Assembly (NCBI GenBank): GCA_900544555.1
Contig: UQWD01000012.1
Location: 5,825 to 69,824, forward strand
Direction of reading: 5' to 3'
Source of the DNA: an uncultured Eubacteriales bacterium
GTDB taxonomy: Bacteria > Bacillota > Clostridia > Christensenellales > CAG-138
Length of the DNA stretch: 64,000 nt
A program made the translations under genes and the position numbers. Positions within the stretch are counted from its first letter, which is position 1. Every line of letters begins with the position of its first letter. Below are positions 18,281 through 25,136 of the stretch, in pieces. The notes below the pieces were generated by a model. It saw only the letters and a list, made by a program, of their open reading frames with translations. It was not told where the DNA came from and ran no database searches.

Positions 18281-19692
18281 AAACTATCAACGAGCTTCTT
18301 ATAGCGGAAGCCACAGAATACGAGTTCAAATCAGAACTTGAGATAAAGAAACCCAAGAGCTGGCTCAAGACCGTGAGCGCGTTTGCAAACGGTCTGGGCG
18401 GGCGGTTCTTTTTCGGGGTGGACGATGACGGCAATGCGATAGGTCTTGCCGACGTGAAAGCCACGTCGGACAACATCAGCAAGTTGATAAAGGAGCGAAT
18501 CTCCCCGCTACCCGAGTTCAAACTTGAAGCGCATAACGTAGAGGACAAGGTTGTACGCGTTCTCTCCGTGCCACACGGCGAACTAACGCCGTACTACTAC
18601 GTGGGTGACGGCAATACGATAGCCTATGTGCGTGTGGGCAACGAGAGCAATCCGGCGTCGCCGCAAAGGCTGAACGAACTCGTCCGTAGCGGAAGGAACA
18701 TTTCCTTCGACTCTCTGCCGTCGGGATACAGCGTGAAGGATTTGACTTTTACGTTTTTCAACGCCACGTTCAAGCGAATCGCGAAACTCACACTTACAGA
18801 GAAAGACTATGTGTCGTTCGGGATATGCAAGTCCGACGGCGAGTTGACGTATGCCGGCGTGATGTTTTCAGATGAATGCCCGCTGTTGCAGTCACGCGTA
18901 TTCTGTACCCATTGGGACGGATTCGACAAGAGCGGCGGCGTGGACGATGCCGTAGACGACAAGGAGTTCGAGGGCGACCTGATTTCGCAGCTTATGAGTG
19001 CGCATGAGTTCATTAAAATGAACTCGAAGGTGCGTTGGAAAAAGATGTCCGATCACAGGGTAAACAAGCCCGACTATGCGGACAGGGCTGTTTTCGAAGC
19101 CCTCGCAAACGCCCTGATGCACCGCGATTATACCGTCATCGGCAGTGAAGTTCATGTGGATATGTACGATGACAGGCTTGAAATATACTCGCCGGGAGGT
19201 ATGCCGGATGGTACTCTTATCCAAAACCGCGACATCGACAAAGTGCCGTCTACACGCCGAAACCCGATTATCGCGGAGATATTCCATCGTCTTGACTTTG
19301 TGGAGCGTCGCGGCAGCGGTCTCAAGAAGATAAAGGATGAGACGGCAAACCTATACGGCTACACGGATGAGATGGCTCCGACGTTCGTGTCCAACCAGTC
19401 CGAGTTTCACGTTATTTTGAAAAATATGAATTACGACTTGCGTACTGACTTGCAAGACGCAAGTACGCAAGTCAGTACGCAAGTCGAACAAGACGAACGG
19501 CTGACATCGCTTCTTGATTTTTGTTCGGTTCCGAGGACTCGCGAGGAAATGCAACAGCACTACGGCGTGGCAACCAGAGAATACTTTCGCAAAAAAGTAT
19601 TGAAACCACTACTCGAGTCAGGGCAATTGAGGATGACCATTCCCGATAAGCCGAACAGCCGCAACCAAAAGTATGTGAGGAGCGACGTATGA
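18277..19692 (+). CDS. AlbA_2/Schlafen-type ATP-binding regulator
   Basis: 471 residues from TTG 18277 (GAGGTG upstream, overlapping the previous stop as TTGA). The N-terminal AlbA_2 domain (EYEFKSELEIKKPKSWLKTVSAFANGLGGRFFFGVDDDG) is followed by a GHKL-type ATPase region (AVFEALANALMHRDYTVIGSEVHVDMYDDRLEIYSPGGMPDG, about residues 268-310). A polar repeat linker (about 385-403, STQVSTQVEQ) leads to a C-terminal winged helix. The COG2865 class is called a transcriptional regulator, but Schlafen-like domains in other defence systems are RNases, so an effector role is possible. The linker DNA is a perfect inverted repeat (separate entry). Confidence 0.8.
   Translation: MKTINELLIAEATEYEFKSELEIKKPKSWLKTVSAFANGLGGRFFFGVDDDGNAIGLADVKATSDNISKLIKERISPLPEFKLEAHNVEDKVVRVLSVPHGELTPYYYVGDGNTIAYVRVGNESNPASPQRLNELVRSGRNISFDSLPSGYSVKDLTFTFFNATFKRIAKLTLTEKDYVSFGICKSDGELTYAGVMFSDECPLLQSRVFCTHWDGFDKSGGVDDAVDDKEFEGDLISQLMSAHEFIKMNSKVRWKKMSDHRVNKPDYADRAVFEALANALMHRDYTVIGSEVHVDMYDDRLEIYSPGGMPDGTLIQNRDIDKVPSTRRNPIIAEIFHRLDFVERRGSGLKKIKDETANLYGYTDEMAPTFVSNQSEFHVILKNMNYDLRTDLQDASTQVSTQVEQDERLTSLLDFCSVPRTREEMQQHYGVATREYFRKKVLKPLLESGQLRMTIPDKPNSRNQKYVRSDV
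19435..19485. repeat. Perfect 19-base inverted repeat inside a gene
   Basis: GACTTGCGTACTGACTTGC (19435-19453) and its exact reverse complement (19467-19485) are separated by 13 bases that also carry GCAAGTACG text. It lies inside the linker of the AlbA_2 protein, between the ATPase region and the winged helix, and encodes DLRTDLQDASTQVSTQVEQ. Confidence 0.9.
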
Positions 19693-19874
19693 GCCAATAC
19701 ACGAAACAGGAACTGGAAGAAGCAAAAAACTCGCTTGCGTCCACACTTCGAAAATGTGAGAAGATACAGGATGGTGGCAAATTGCAATCATCCCAGAAAA
19801 CCCTGAATGACAGGCGGGTGAGCGCTCTACGGATTGCATTGGCTCTTATTGATAAAGAGATGGAGGGCGTATGA
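19689..19874 (+). CDS. Small helical protein of unknown function
   Basis: 61 residues (MSQYTKQELEEAKNSLASTLRKCEK...LNDRRVSALRIALALIDKEMEGV). Two predicted helices form an antiparallel hairpin; similar proteins occur in many clostridial genomes, but I know of no function. The start overlaps the previous stop (ATGA) and its own stop overlaps the start of the Cdd1-like gene, so three genes in a row are translationally coupled. Confidence 0.6.
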   Translation: MSQYTKQELEEAKNSLASTLRKCEKIQDGGKLQSSQKTLNDRRVSALRIALALIDKEMEGV

Positions 19875-20128
19875 AATCCGAACTCACTAAAATACCCGGC
19901 ATAGGGGCTAATATGGCGGAGCATTTGAGGAATGCCGGATATCCGACAATAGCTTCACTTAAAGGAGAAGACCCTGAACTGGTCTATATGAAAGATTGCG
20001 CTACGCAAGGCTGTAACGTCGACCGTTGCGCTTTGTACTGCTATCGCTTGGCGGTGTGCTACGCCGACAACGATGGCGCATTACCGCCGGATAAGCAGAA
20101 CTGGTGGGATTGGAAGGAGAAAACATAA
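19871..20128 (+). CDS. Cdd1-like (pathogenicity locus) helix-hairpin-helix protein
   Basis: 85 residues: MKSELTKIPGIGANMAEHLRNAGYPTIASLKGEDPELVYMKDC..., then CNVDRCALYCYRLAVCYADN. The first half is a helix-hairpin-helix (IPGIGANMAEHL), a DNA-backbone binding unit; the cysteines in the second half may bind metal. It matches the Cdd1 family (named from the C. difficile pathogenicity locus neighbourhood), whose function is unknown. It is the last coupled gene of the rightward island. Confidence 0.75.
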   Translation: MKSELTKIPGIGANMAEHLRNAGYPTIASLKGEDPELVYMKDCATQGCNVDRCALYCYRLAVCYADNDGALPPDKQNWWDWKEKT

Positions 20129-20133
20129 GCATA

Positions 20134-20463
20134 ATGAAGATGCCGGATAGAATAAACGACTTAATGCTTGCACCATGCGGAATGAACTGCGCCGTTTGCT
20201 ATAAGCACGTTGGGGTAAGAAAATCCGCAAAAGCCTGTGAGGGCTGTTTGAACAGCGACTTAGGCAAACCACTTGGAAAAGAGCTACAACAATCGATACA
20301 ATACAAGCCTAATTGAAAATAGCAACGAAGCAAAAGGGAAAGGCATAGCCGTGTTCTTGGAGCAAGACCGATTGAAATGGACGTGCGGCGATTGCGGTGG
20401 AGCGTTCTCACTTCACGATGGATATTGCAGTGAGTGCGGCGGCAAAACCCGAATCGCTATATG
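20134..20463 (+). pseudogene. DUF3795 zinc-binding protein with internal deletion
   Basis: The start (MPDRINDLMLAPCGMNCAVCYKHVGVRKSAKACEGCLNSDLGKP) and the end (LEKSYNNRYNTSLIENSNEAKGKGIAVFLEQDRLKWTCGDCGGAFSLHDGYCSECGGKTRIAI) are both good DUF3795-type text, but in different frames. Compared with relatives from memory, the middle cysteine-rich part (about 25-30 residues) is missing. The join is at about 20268-20275. The product would have lost a zinc site. It follows the Cdd1-like gene by a few bases and may once have been its operon partner. Confidence 0.7.
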
Positions 20464-20472
20464 AGGAACGAT

Positions 20473-20592
20473 ATGGAAACAAATCCCATTTTGAAACCTT
20501 TTGACGTTTCCTTGGGTGTGAAAATCAAAAGGGTGCAAGCATCAGAAGCAGACCACACGATTGGAGGTGAGCCGTGGTGCAGACGGCACTAA
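20473..20592 (+). CDS. Possible 39-residue ORF
   Basis: METNPILKPFDVSLGV...GGEPWCRRH begins at ATG 20473 with GAGGA five bases upstream. No family recognised. It could be the tail of a lost mobile-element gene or a real small protein; only the ribosome binding site supports it. Confidence 0.3.
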   Translation: METNPILKPFDVSLGVKIKRVQASEADHTIGGEPWCRRH

Positions 20593-20826
20593 GACGAGAA
20601 GAATTTGATTATTCGTGGGCAATGCCCACGCCGAAAAAAGCCTTGTATCAAGGGCTTTCTGCTCTTGTGCGCCGCCGAAAGGGTGCAAGGTTCACACATA
20701 GGCATTGTATCAAAGACGGCGTCTTTATAGACCCGTACCGTGGCAGTGGCGGTATATTCGTTCAGTCGCCACGGTTCGTCAAGAGCCACAGAGGAAGTCG
20801 AAGTAGCATTTTCGGGAGGTAATAAA
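20593..20826. other. Non-coding stretch with hairpins, possible intergenic repeat
   Basis: Holds a perfect hairpin CGTGGGC-AAT-GCCCACG (20614-20630), an imperfect hairpin around AAGCCTTGTATCAAGGGCTT (20638-20657), and a second TTGTATCAA near 20707. The text resembles dispersed intergenic sequences of clostridia that give spurious ORFs ending in ALVRRRKG. No gene is supported here. Confidence 0.4.
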
Positions 20827-20934
20827 ATGCCGGATATTTATTTGATAGTAATTGTCATAGCAGTTATTGCTGTCATCAGCGGCGTTATGTTTTTCGTTTT
20901 GAAAAAGAGACCATTATTTATACTTTGTGATTAG
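20827..20934 (+). CDS. 35-residue single-span membrane peptide
   Basis: MPDIYLIVIVIAVIAVISGVMFFVLKKRPLFILCD starts at ATG 20827, six bases after a perfect GGGAGG site. One membrane helix of about 20 residues is followed by KKR and a short tail. It could be a small toxin-like peptide, a membrane regulator or a fragment. No partner is evident; the VOC gene follows after 28 bases. Confidence 0.45.
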   Translation: MPDIYLIVIVIAVIAVISGVMFFVLKKRPLFILCD

Positions 20935-20962
20935 AAAAAAATGATTATCAGGAGATGAGAAA

Positions 20963-21325
20963 ATGATAACAGGATACTGCTGCACAAATATTTTTTCCAA
21001 GCAAGCGAAAGAACTTATAGCGTTTTATAGGAACATATTAGAAATACCTTTTATTAAAACAGATGTTGACGACTCAAATGGGGTTTATTTTGGCTTTATT
21101 GCAAATGCTCCCACCATTTGTATATGGGATTGTAAAGTATTTGATGCACAGCCGACTGGATATCAATCCTTTGTATTTCAAACAGATAATCTGGATTTAA
21201 CAGTGGAATGGTTAAAGGAAAAAGGGCTTTCACTGGCTGACCCTGTTCGATATGATTGGGGAACTTACGAGCTTCGCTTAAACGATATTGATGGAAACGA
21301 GATAGTGATAGCTGAGTTTGCATGA
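20963..21325 (+). CDS. VOC-family (glyoxalase/bleomycin resistance-like) protein
   Basis: 120 residues from ATG 20963 (site CAGGAG). It has the beta-alpha-beta-beta-beta layout of one VOC module: NIFSKQAKELIAFYRNILEIPF at the start and LRLNDIDGNEIVIAEFA at the end, with the glutamate of EIVIAEF in the usual metal-ligand place. Members include glyoxalases, dioxygenases and antibiotic-binding proteins; the substrate cannot be told. The AT-rich text suggests it arrived separately from the GC-richer chromosome. Confidence 0.8.
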   Translation: MITGYCCTNIFSKQAKELIAFYRNILEIPFIKTDVDDSNGVYFGFIANAPTICIWDCKVFDAQPTGYQSFVFQTDNLDLTVEWLKEKGLSLADPVRYDWGTYELRLNDIDGNEIVIAEFA

Positions 21326-21369
21326 TAAATAGAATTTATTGCATTAGCTCAACAAATTCCAGTTGAACA

Positions 21370-21413
21370 AAATCGCTGCGCGATGGCCTGCCCAGGCTGT
21401 GGCACAGCGATTT
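21370..21413 (+). terminator. Hairpin downstream of the VOC gene
   Basis: AAATCGCTG (21370-21378) pairs with CAGCGATTT (21405-21413), with TTATT following. A plausible intrinsic terminator for the VOC gene; the inner loop has further GCCTGCCCAGGC pairing. Confidence 0.55.
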
Positions 21414-21432
21414 TATTCCCTATAACAAAAAA

Positions 21433-21510
21433 CAGTGGAAAGCAAGTCCTAATAGTAGTATTGTTAAGTCACCACCACAAAACAATCAAACAGGATCGAC
21501 CTTTCCACTG
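21433..21510. repeat. 10-base inverted repeat near IS91-like element end
   Basis: CAGTGGAAAG (21433-21442) and CTTTCCACTG (21501-21510) are exact inverted copies. Placed in front of the recombinase/transposase pair, they may be an end signal or leader structure of the element. Confidence 0.5.
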
Positions 21511-21570
21511 CCTATGAAAAGAATATCACCCTTTCGCTTGATTAGCAAGCGGTTTTATGACTCACATGCC

Positions 21571-21619
21571 CCTCCATGTATAGCAGTGTTGCCCGATAAC
21601 TACTGACTTTACATGGAGG
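21571..21619 (+). promoter_or_regulatory. Leader hairpin covering the recombinase ribosome binding site
   Basis: CCTCCATGTA (21571-21580) pairs perfectly with TACATGGAGG (21610-21619); the 3' arm contains the GGAGG used by the ATG at 21628. Folding would hide the site and keep translation low. A smaller hairpin, CGCTTG-ATTAG-CAAGCG, lies just upstream. Confidence 0.6.
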
Positions 21620-21627
21620 ATTTTATT

Positions 21628-22474
21628 ATGTACGAAAACTATTTAGAACAGCTTGAGGAAGCTGGAAAAATCCGCAACCTCAAAGAACGTTCCATCACCT
21701 GCTATAAAAACTATGTTTCTTATTTCCTGAACTATCTGAATAAGAATCCCGAGGAACTTACCTGTCAGGATGTCAGGGCTTTTCTTCTTGCCAAAAAGGA
21801 TGAGGGACTCAAAGCCACCACTCTGAATCTTTATAATTCCGCCATCCGCTTTTTCTATCGAAATGTCCTGCACATCCTTTGGGACGACGTTACTGTTCCA
21901 CGAATGATTCTGGAACACAAGCTTCCAACTGTTCTGACTGCCGATGAAATCGGTCGTCTGTTGGACTCTGTTGATGATATAAAATATAAAGCCATGTTTG
22001 CAGCGATGTATTCTTCCGGAATGCGCGTTTCCGAAGTGATCCATCTGCATTATTATGATATTTCACGCACAAATATGCAGATTCATATCCGGGATACAAA
22101 GAACCGGATGGACAGATATACGATCCTTTCCAGACGGTGTCTGGATATCCTTACACAATACTGGTTTGCAAAAGGCAGGCCCCGTGGAATCCTGTTTCCT
22201 AATAAATTCACTGGCAGTTATCTGACAGTTAGCACACTGGAGCAGGTGATGCGCCGCGCTGTCTGCGATGCCGAACTTCCTGTAAAAGCAACACCGCACA
22301 GTCTGAGGCACAGTTTCGCTACCCATGGAACAGGGGGTACAACGACAGCTTATCCAGGCGTTGCTTGGACATCGCGATCCGAAATCCACAGAGGTTTATC
22401 TTCATGTCAGCAACAAATCCCTGATGGGGATACAAAGTCCGTTTGACCGGGAAGAAGGTGTTTCCCATGAATGA
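21628..22474 (+). pseudogene. Tyrosine recombinase of the IS91-like element, frameshifted
   Basis: Starts MYENYLEQLEEAGK at ATG 21628 (GGAGGA seven bases upstream). A SAM-like N-terminal domain precedes the catalytic domain with Arg I (SSGMRVSEV) and HSLRHSFATH. Right after this, near 22322-22328, the frame changes: the rest (MEQGVQ...LIQALLGHRDPKSTEVYLHVSNKSLMGIQSPFDREE) is one frame further on and holds the second histidine (LLGHRD) and the likely catalytic tyrosine (VYLHV). Any product therefore lacks the nucleophile. In the intact state it would overlap the transposase start at 22467 by eight bases. Confidence 0.85.
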
Positions 22475-23627
22475 ACAGCTTGCTGTTACTGTACAAGACA
22501 TCTTCCTCCAGTTTTATCCTGCATACCTTGACAGATATACCCCTTCTCCGGAGCAGGCTAAAACCGCCCGGAATATCATGAATTGTAAAACAGGTGCTTA
22601 TGGAGCGAATGTCAGTGTATGTGAGGACTGTGGCGCAACCCAGATTCATTATAATTCCTGCCGGAACCGTTGTTGTCCCATGTGTCAGGCTGTTCCAAAA
22701 GAAATGTGGATGGATGCCCGCAGGGAAGATGTCCTGGATGCCCCTTACTTTCATCTGGTATTTACAGTACCTGATATCCTCAATCCCGTCATTTACAGCA
22801 ATCAGAAGATTTTGTATGACACCCTGTATCATGCCGCTTCTGCGACCATCAGTGAACTGACTGCCGATCCAAGGCATCTTGGAGCAACTGTTGGATATAT
22901 CTGCATTCTCCATACATGGGGTTTGGAAATGAATTACCATCCGCATATCCATGCGGTACTGCTTGGCGGGGGACTGACCCCTAAAAACAAATGGAAAGAT
23001 AATGGCACTGAATTTTTTCTGCCTGTTAAGGCTATCTCCAGAGTATTCCGCGGGAAATACATGGACGAATTGAAACGTCTATGGGAATCTGGGAAGCTTA
23101 GCTTTTATGGGACTGCTGAAAAATACCGTAATCATTATACTTTCAAGGAGCTGCTTGATGCCTGTTGTGATACAGAATGGATTCCGCATTGTAAAAAAAC
23201 TTTTAACGGGGCACAATCTGTGATTGATTACCTGGGGAAATACACCCATAGGATTGCCATCAGCAACCACCGTATTATTTCTATGGATGATGAAACAGTT
23301 ACTTTTTCCGTGAAAGATTACCGGAACAAGGGACGATGGAAGGAACTGGCACTTTCAGGGGTTGAATTTATCCGGCGTTTCCTGATGCATGTACCACCAA
23401 AGCGCTTTGTGAGGATTCGGCATTATGGACTTCTTTGCTCCCGCAGCAAAAATAAGAAACTGACTTTATGTCGGAATCTGCTTGGCTGTAAAAAATATCT
23501 GTCAGAGCTGCGTGATAAGGAAATGCCTGAAATACTGGAGCAGCTTTATGGAATAAAAGTCTGTGTGTGTAAAGTCTGCGGTGGCCATCTTGGGAAACCG
23601 CAGCTTCAGATACCGCAAAGATGTTAA
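22467..23627 (+). CDS. IS91-family HUH transposase
   Basis: 386 residues from ATG 22467 (GAAGGTG upstream). An N-terminal zinc ribbon (CEDCGATQIHYNSCRNRCCPMCQ) is followed by the HUH motif, HPHIHAVLLGG, and the tyrosine motif YLGKYTHRIAIS with two tyrosines spaced Y-x3-Y. These are the residues of Rep-like rolling-circle transposition. A further CKVCGG follows at the C-terminus. All key residues are present, so this protein may still be active even though the neighbouring recombinase is broken. Confidence 0.88.
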   Translation: MNEQLAVTVQDIFLQFYPAYLDRYTPSPEQAKTARNIMNCKTGAYGANVSVCEDCGATQIHYNSCRNRCCPMCQAVPKEMWMDARREDVLDAPYFHLVFTVPDILNPVIYSNQKILYDTLYHAASATISELTADPRHLGATVGYICILHTWGLEMNYHPHIHAVLLGGGLTPKNKWKDNGTEFFLPVKAISRVFRGKYMDELKRLWESGKLSFYGTAEKYRNHYTFKELLDACCDTEWIPHCKKTFNGAQSVIDYLGKYTHRIAISNHRIISMDDETVTFSVKDYRNKGRWKELALSGVEFIRRFLMHVPPKRFVRIRHYGLLCSRSKNKKLTLCRNLLGCKKYLSELRDKEMPEILEQLYGIKVCVCKVCGGHLGKPQLQIPQRC

Positions 23628-23652
23628 AATGTTCATCCTTATATATTTTCCA

Positions 23653-23671
23653 GAACCTCAAGGCTTGAGGT
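23653..23671. repeat. 19-base palindrome after the transposase
   Basis: AACCTCAAG-G-CTTGAGGTT with nine-base arms, followed by TTGTTGC. Either a terminator for the transposase or part of the origin end of the IS91-like element. Confidence 0.55.
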
Positions 23672-23815
23672 TTTGTTGCTATACCCATTTATCTGAAATC
23701 ACTTGATTTTGATAGCTTCTGCTGGAAAAAACTTGTATAATCAGTGGTAAGAGCAAAAGATTGAAAATCCATAAGTATTGGCTACCCGGACGCTGACTTT
23801 GTTCAATTAGGCCAA

Positions 23816-23888
23816 ATCGATGGTGGTGTAAACGAAGATGCAGTTCACTGGAATGCAAAACTGCTTTTTCGTTTACCCCATCATCGAT
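23816..23888. repeat. Long imperfect hairpin, 73 bases
   Basis: ATCGATGGTGGTGTAAACGAA (23816-23836) pairs with 23868-23888 at 19 of 21 positions, the two exceptions being G-T pairs in RNA; an inner GCAGTT/AACTGC helix extends it. No gene is supported between 23628 and 24191, which otherwise holds only the hairpins listed here. Confidence 0.65.
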
Positions 23889-24004
23889 TCTAACCTAAAG
23901 AATTTGTCGAGCGGTTTTAGTTGTCTGCGTATAAGTACCGGAGGCGCAAAAGACGAATACAAACATTTAACGATTGTCCCACAATCTTTTAACGATTATA
24001 ATGA

Positions 24005-24040
24005 GTGCATACCCCTTGATGGTTCAGGGGTGTGCATTTT
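24005..24040 (+). terminator. Hairpin with T-rich tail
   Basis: TGCATACCCCTTGA pairs imperfectly with TCAGGGGTGTGCA around TGGT, followed by TTTT. Intrinsic-terminator-like on the plus strand; the transcript it would end is unclear. Confidence 0.45.
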
Positions 24041-24125
24041 ATCAAAAGATAGTTACTTAGCCAAAAGATGCAAACCCGAACACTTTGTTTTTCGTAAAAC
24101 ATTGTTTTGGATTTGTTATGCGAAT

Positions 24126-24156
24126 AGAGGAAGTAATGTAAGAGATTGCTTCCTCT
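24126..24156 (+). terminator. Hairpin between the non-coding gap and the holin gene
   Basis: AGAGGAAGTAAT pairs with ATTGCTTCCTCT (11 of 12), followed by AATTTTCT on the plus strand. It may work in both directions and then also end the leftward holin transcript. Confidence 0.5.
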
Positions 24157-24191
24157 AATTTTCTCTATATACACGCATATAAGGCGGAGTT

Positions 24192-24614
24192 TTACTCAGC
24201 ATCAGCCGCTGCGCTTTCATCCTCACGCCTTATCTGCCCGAGCACCCTTTTAAGCGCGCTGGGCAGTGGTAAGCCCATCTCCGCCGCATTTTTCAAAATG
24301 CTCAGCCCCTCGTTCGCAATATAGTACATGCATACCGCCATGCGTACCGCCGCATTTGTTGCCGGGATAATGCGGTCTATCAAAGTCCCGACCGCTACAA
24401 TCATAAAGATAACGATTTTTTTCAGCAAGCCCTTTAAGCCCACTTGGCTTGACAGCCCATGTTGAAGTCCGGCGTTAATTACCTCCGTGATGTAGTCGAT
24501 GCCTACCATCGCCACAAGCACAATAATTAACGAATCCCATCCGCCCCAAATATACGCCGCTATGTCGCCTATTGTCGCAGCCGAGCCCTTTATCCAGTTC
24601 AGTATATTTTCCAT
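24192..24614 (-). CDS. Phage holin (phage_holin_4 / TcdE-like)
   Basis: 140 residues (MENILNWIKGSAATIGDIAAYIWGGWDSLIIVLVAMVGIDYITEVINAG...). Three to four hydrophobic segments (about 20-42, 60-85 and 90-110), the GLKGLLKKIVIFMIVAVGTLID stretch and the charged C-terminus fit the holin family of clostridial phages. It would make membrane lesions at the end of the lytic cycle. Lysis genes normally sit at the late end of a prophage, so finding it here, far from the early operon and next to a recombinase stub, suggests a second remnant or a rearranged prophage. Confidence 0.8.
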   Translation of the reverse strand: MENILNWIKGSAATIGDIAAYIWGGWDSLIIVLVAMVGIDYITEVINAGLQHGLSSQVGLKGLLKKIVIFMIVAVGTLIDRIIPATNAAVRMAVCMYYIANEGLSILKNAAEMGLPLPSALKRVLGQIRREDESAAADAE

Positions 24615-24615
24615 C

Positions 24616-24880
24616 TCATTTTCCTCCTAATTCTTTATTCTTTAGCATCCTGTTCACGACGCGCATCATCGACCGCTCAACCTCATCTTTTAACGGTTCC
24701 CTTAAACTGTTTACCGTCCGCTTCACTGAGAATCTTTTCACATTCATCGAGCACTTTTTTTGCCTTGGGGTAGGTGTAGACACCTTGAAGAATCTGCGAC
24801 AGTTCGGGCGGCTGAACCACACTACCTCGCTTTTGCAGTTCAAGAATCATATCCACCTGTTTGATGTCGAGATTCTTCAT
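24616..24880 (-). pseudogene. Small phage protein, frameshifted
   Basis: MKNLDIKQVDMILELQKRGSVVQPPELSQILQGVYTYPKAKKVLDECEKILSEADGKQFKG is followed, in a different frame, by PLKDEVERSMMRVVNRMLKNKELGGK. One extra base near 24695 explains the break. The joined protein would be about 87 residues, directly upstream of the holin gene. I do not recognise the family; helical throughout, and probably part of a phage late or lysis cluster. Confidence 0.5.
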
Positions 24881-25136
24881 TCGCGCTTGGCTCTGATTCT
24901 TAGGTCTTTCCTACTTTCTTGATTCTCAGAGTCGGAATCTACTTGACAAAATGACGAATTGTTGTTATTATTCTTATTAGGGGTAACATCCTCGGAACTG
25001 CCAATTCTGAGGGGTCGCTTTCTAATTGACAATACGCAAACCCGAACTTCTTGTCCTTAGTATAATTAGGATAATGCGAAGCGTCAATAGATAAATTTAA
25101 AATATACGAATTAGAAATTACAAAGGAAGAATTGAC

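Larger units (their letters stand above)
21421..23660 (+). mobile_element. IS91-like element with accessory tyrosine recombinase
   Basis: Contains a (broken) tyrosine recombinase gene followed by an overlapping IS91-type HUH transposase, the order of one IS91 subgroup. The left part holds several hairpins (21433-21510, 21528-21545, 21571-21619); the right part holds a 19-base palindrome, AACCTCAAG-G-CTTGAGGTT, near 23653-23671. IS91 elements have no terminal inverted repeats and make no target duplication, so the ends are approximate. Confidence 0.7.

Noticed and set aside
19435..19485. CRISPR-like repeat unit
   Set aside because: Only one inverted pair inside a coding frame, with no regular spacers and no cas genes in the window.
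23838..24158. A rightward 106-residue frame
   Set aside because: It runs through the long hairpin and two terminator-like stems, has no ribosome site and no recognisable domain.
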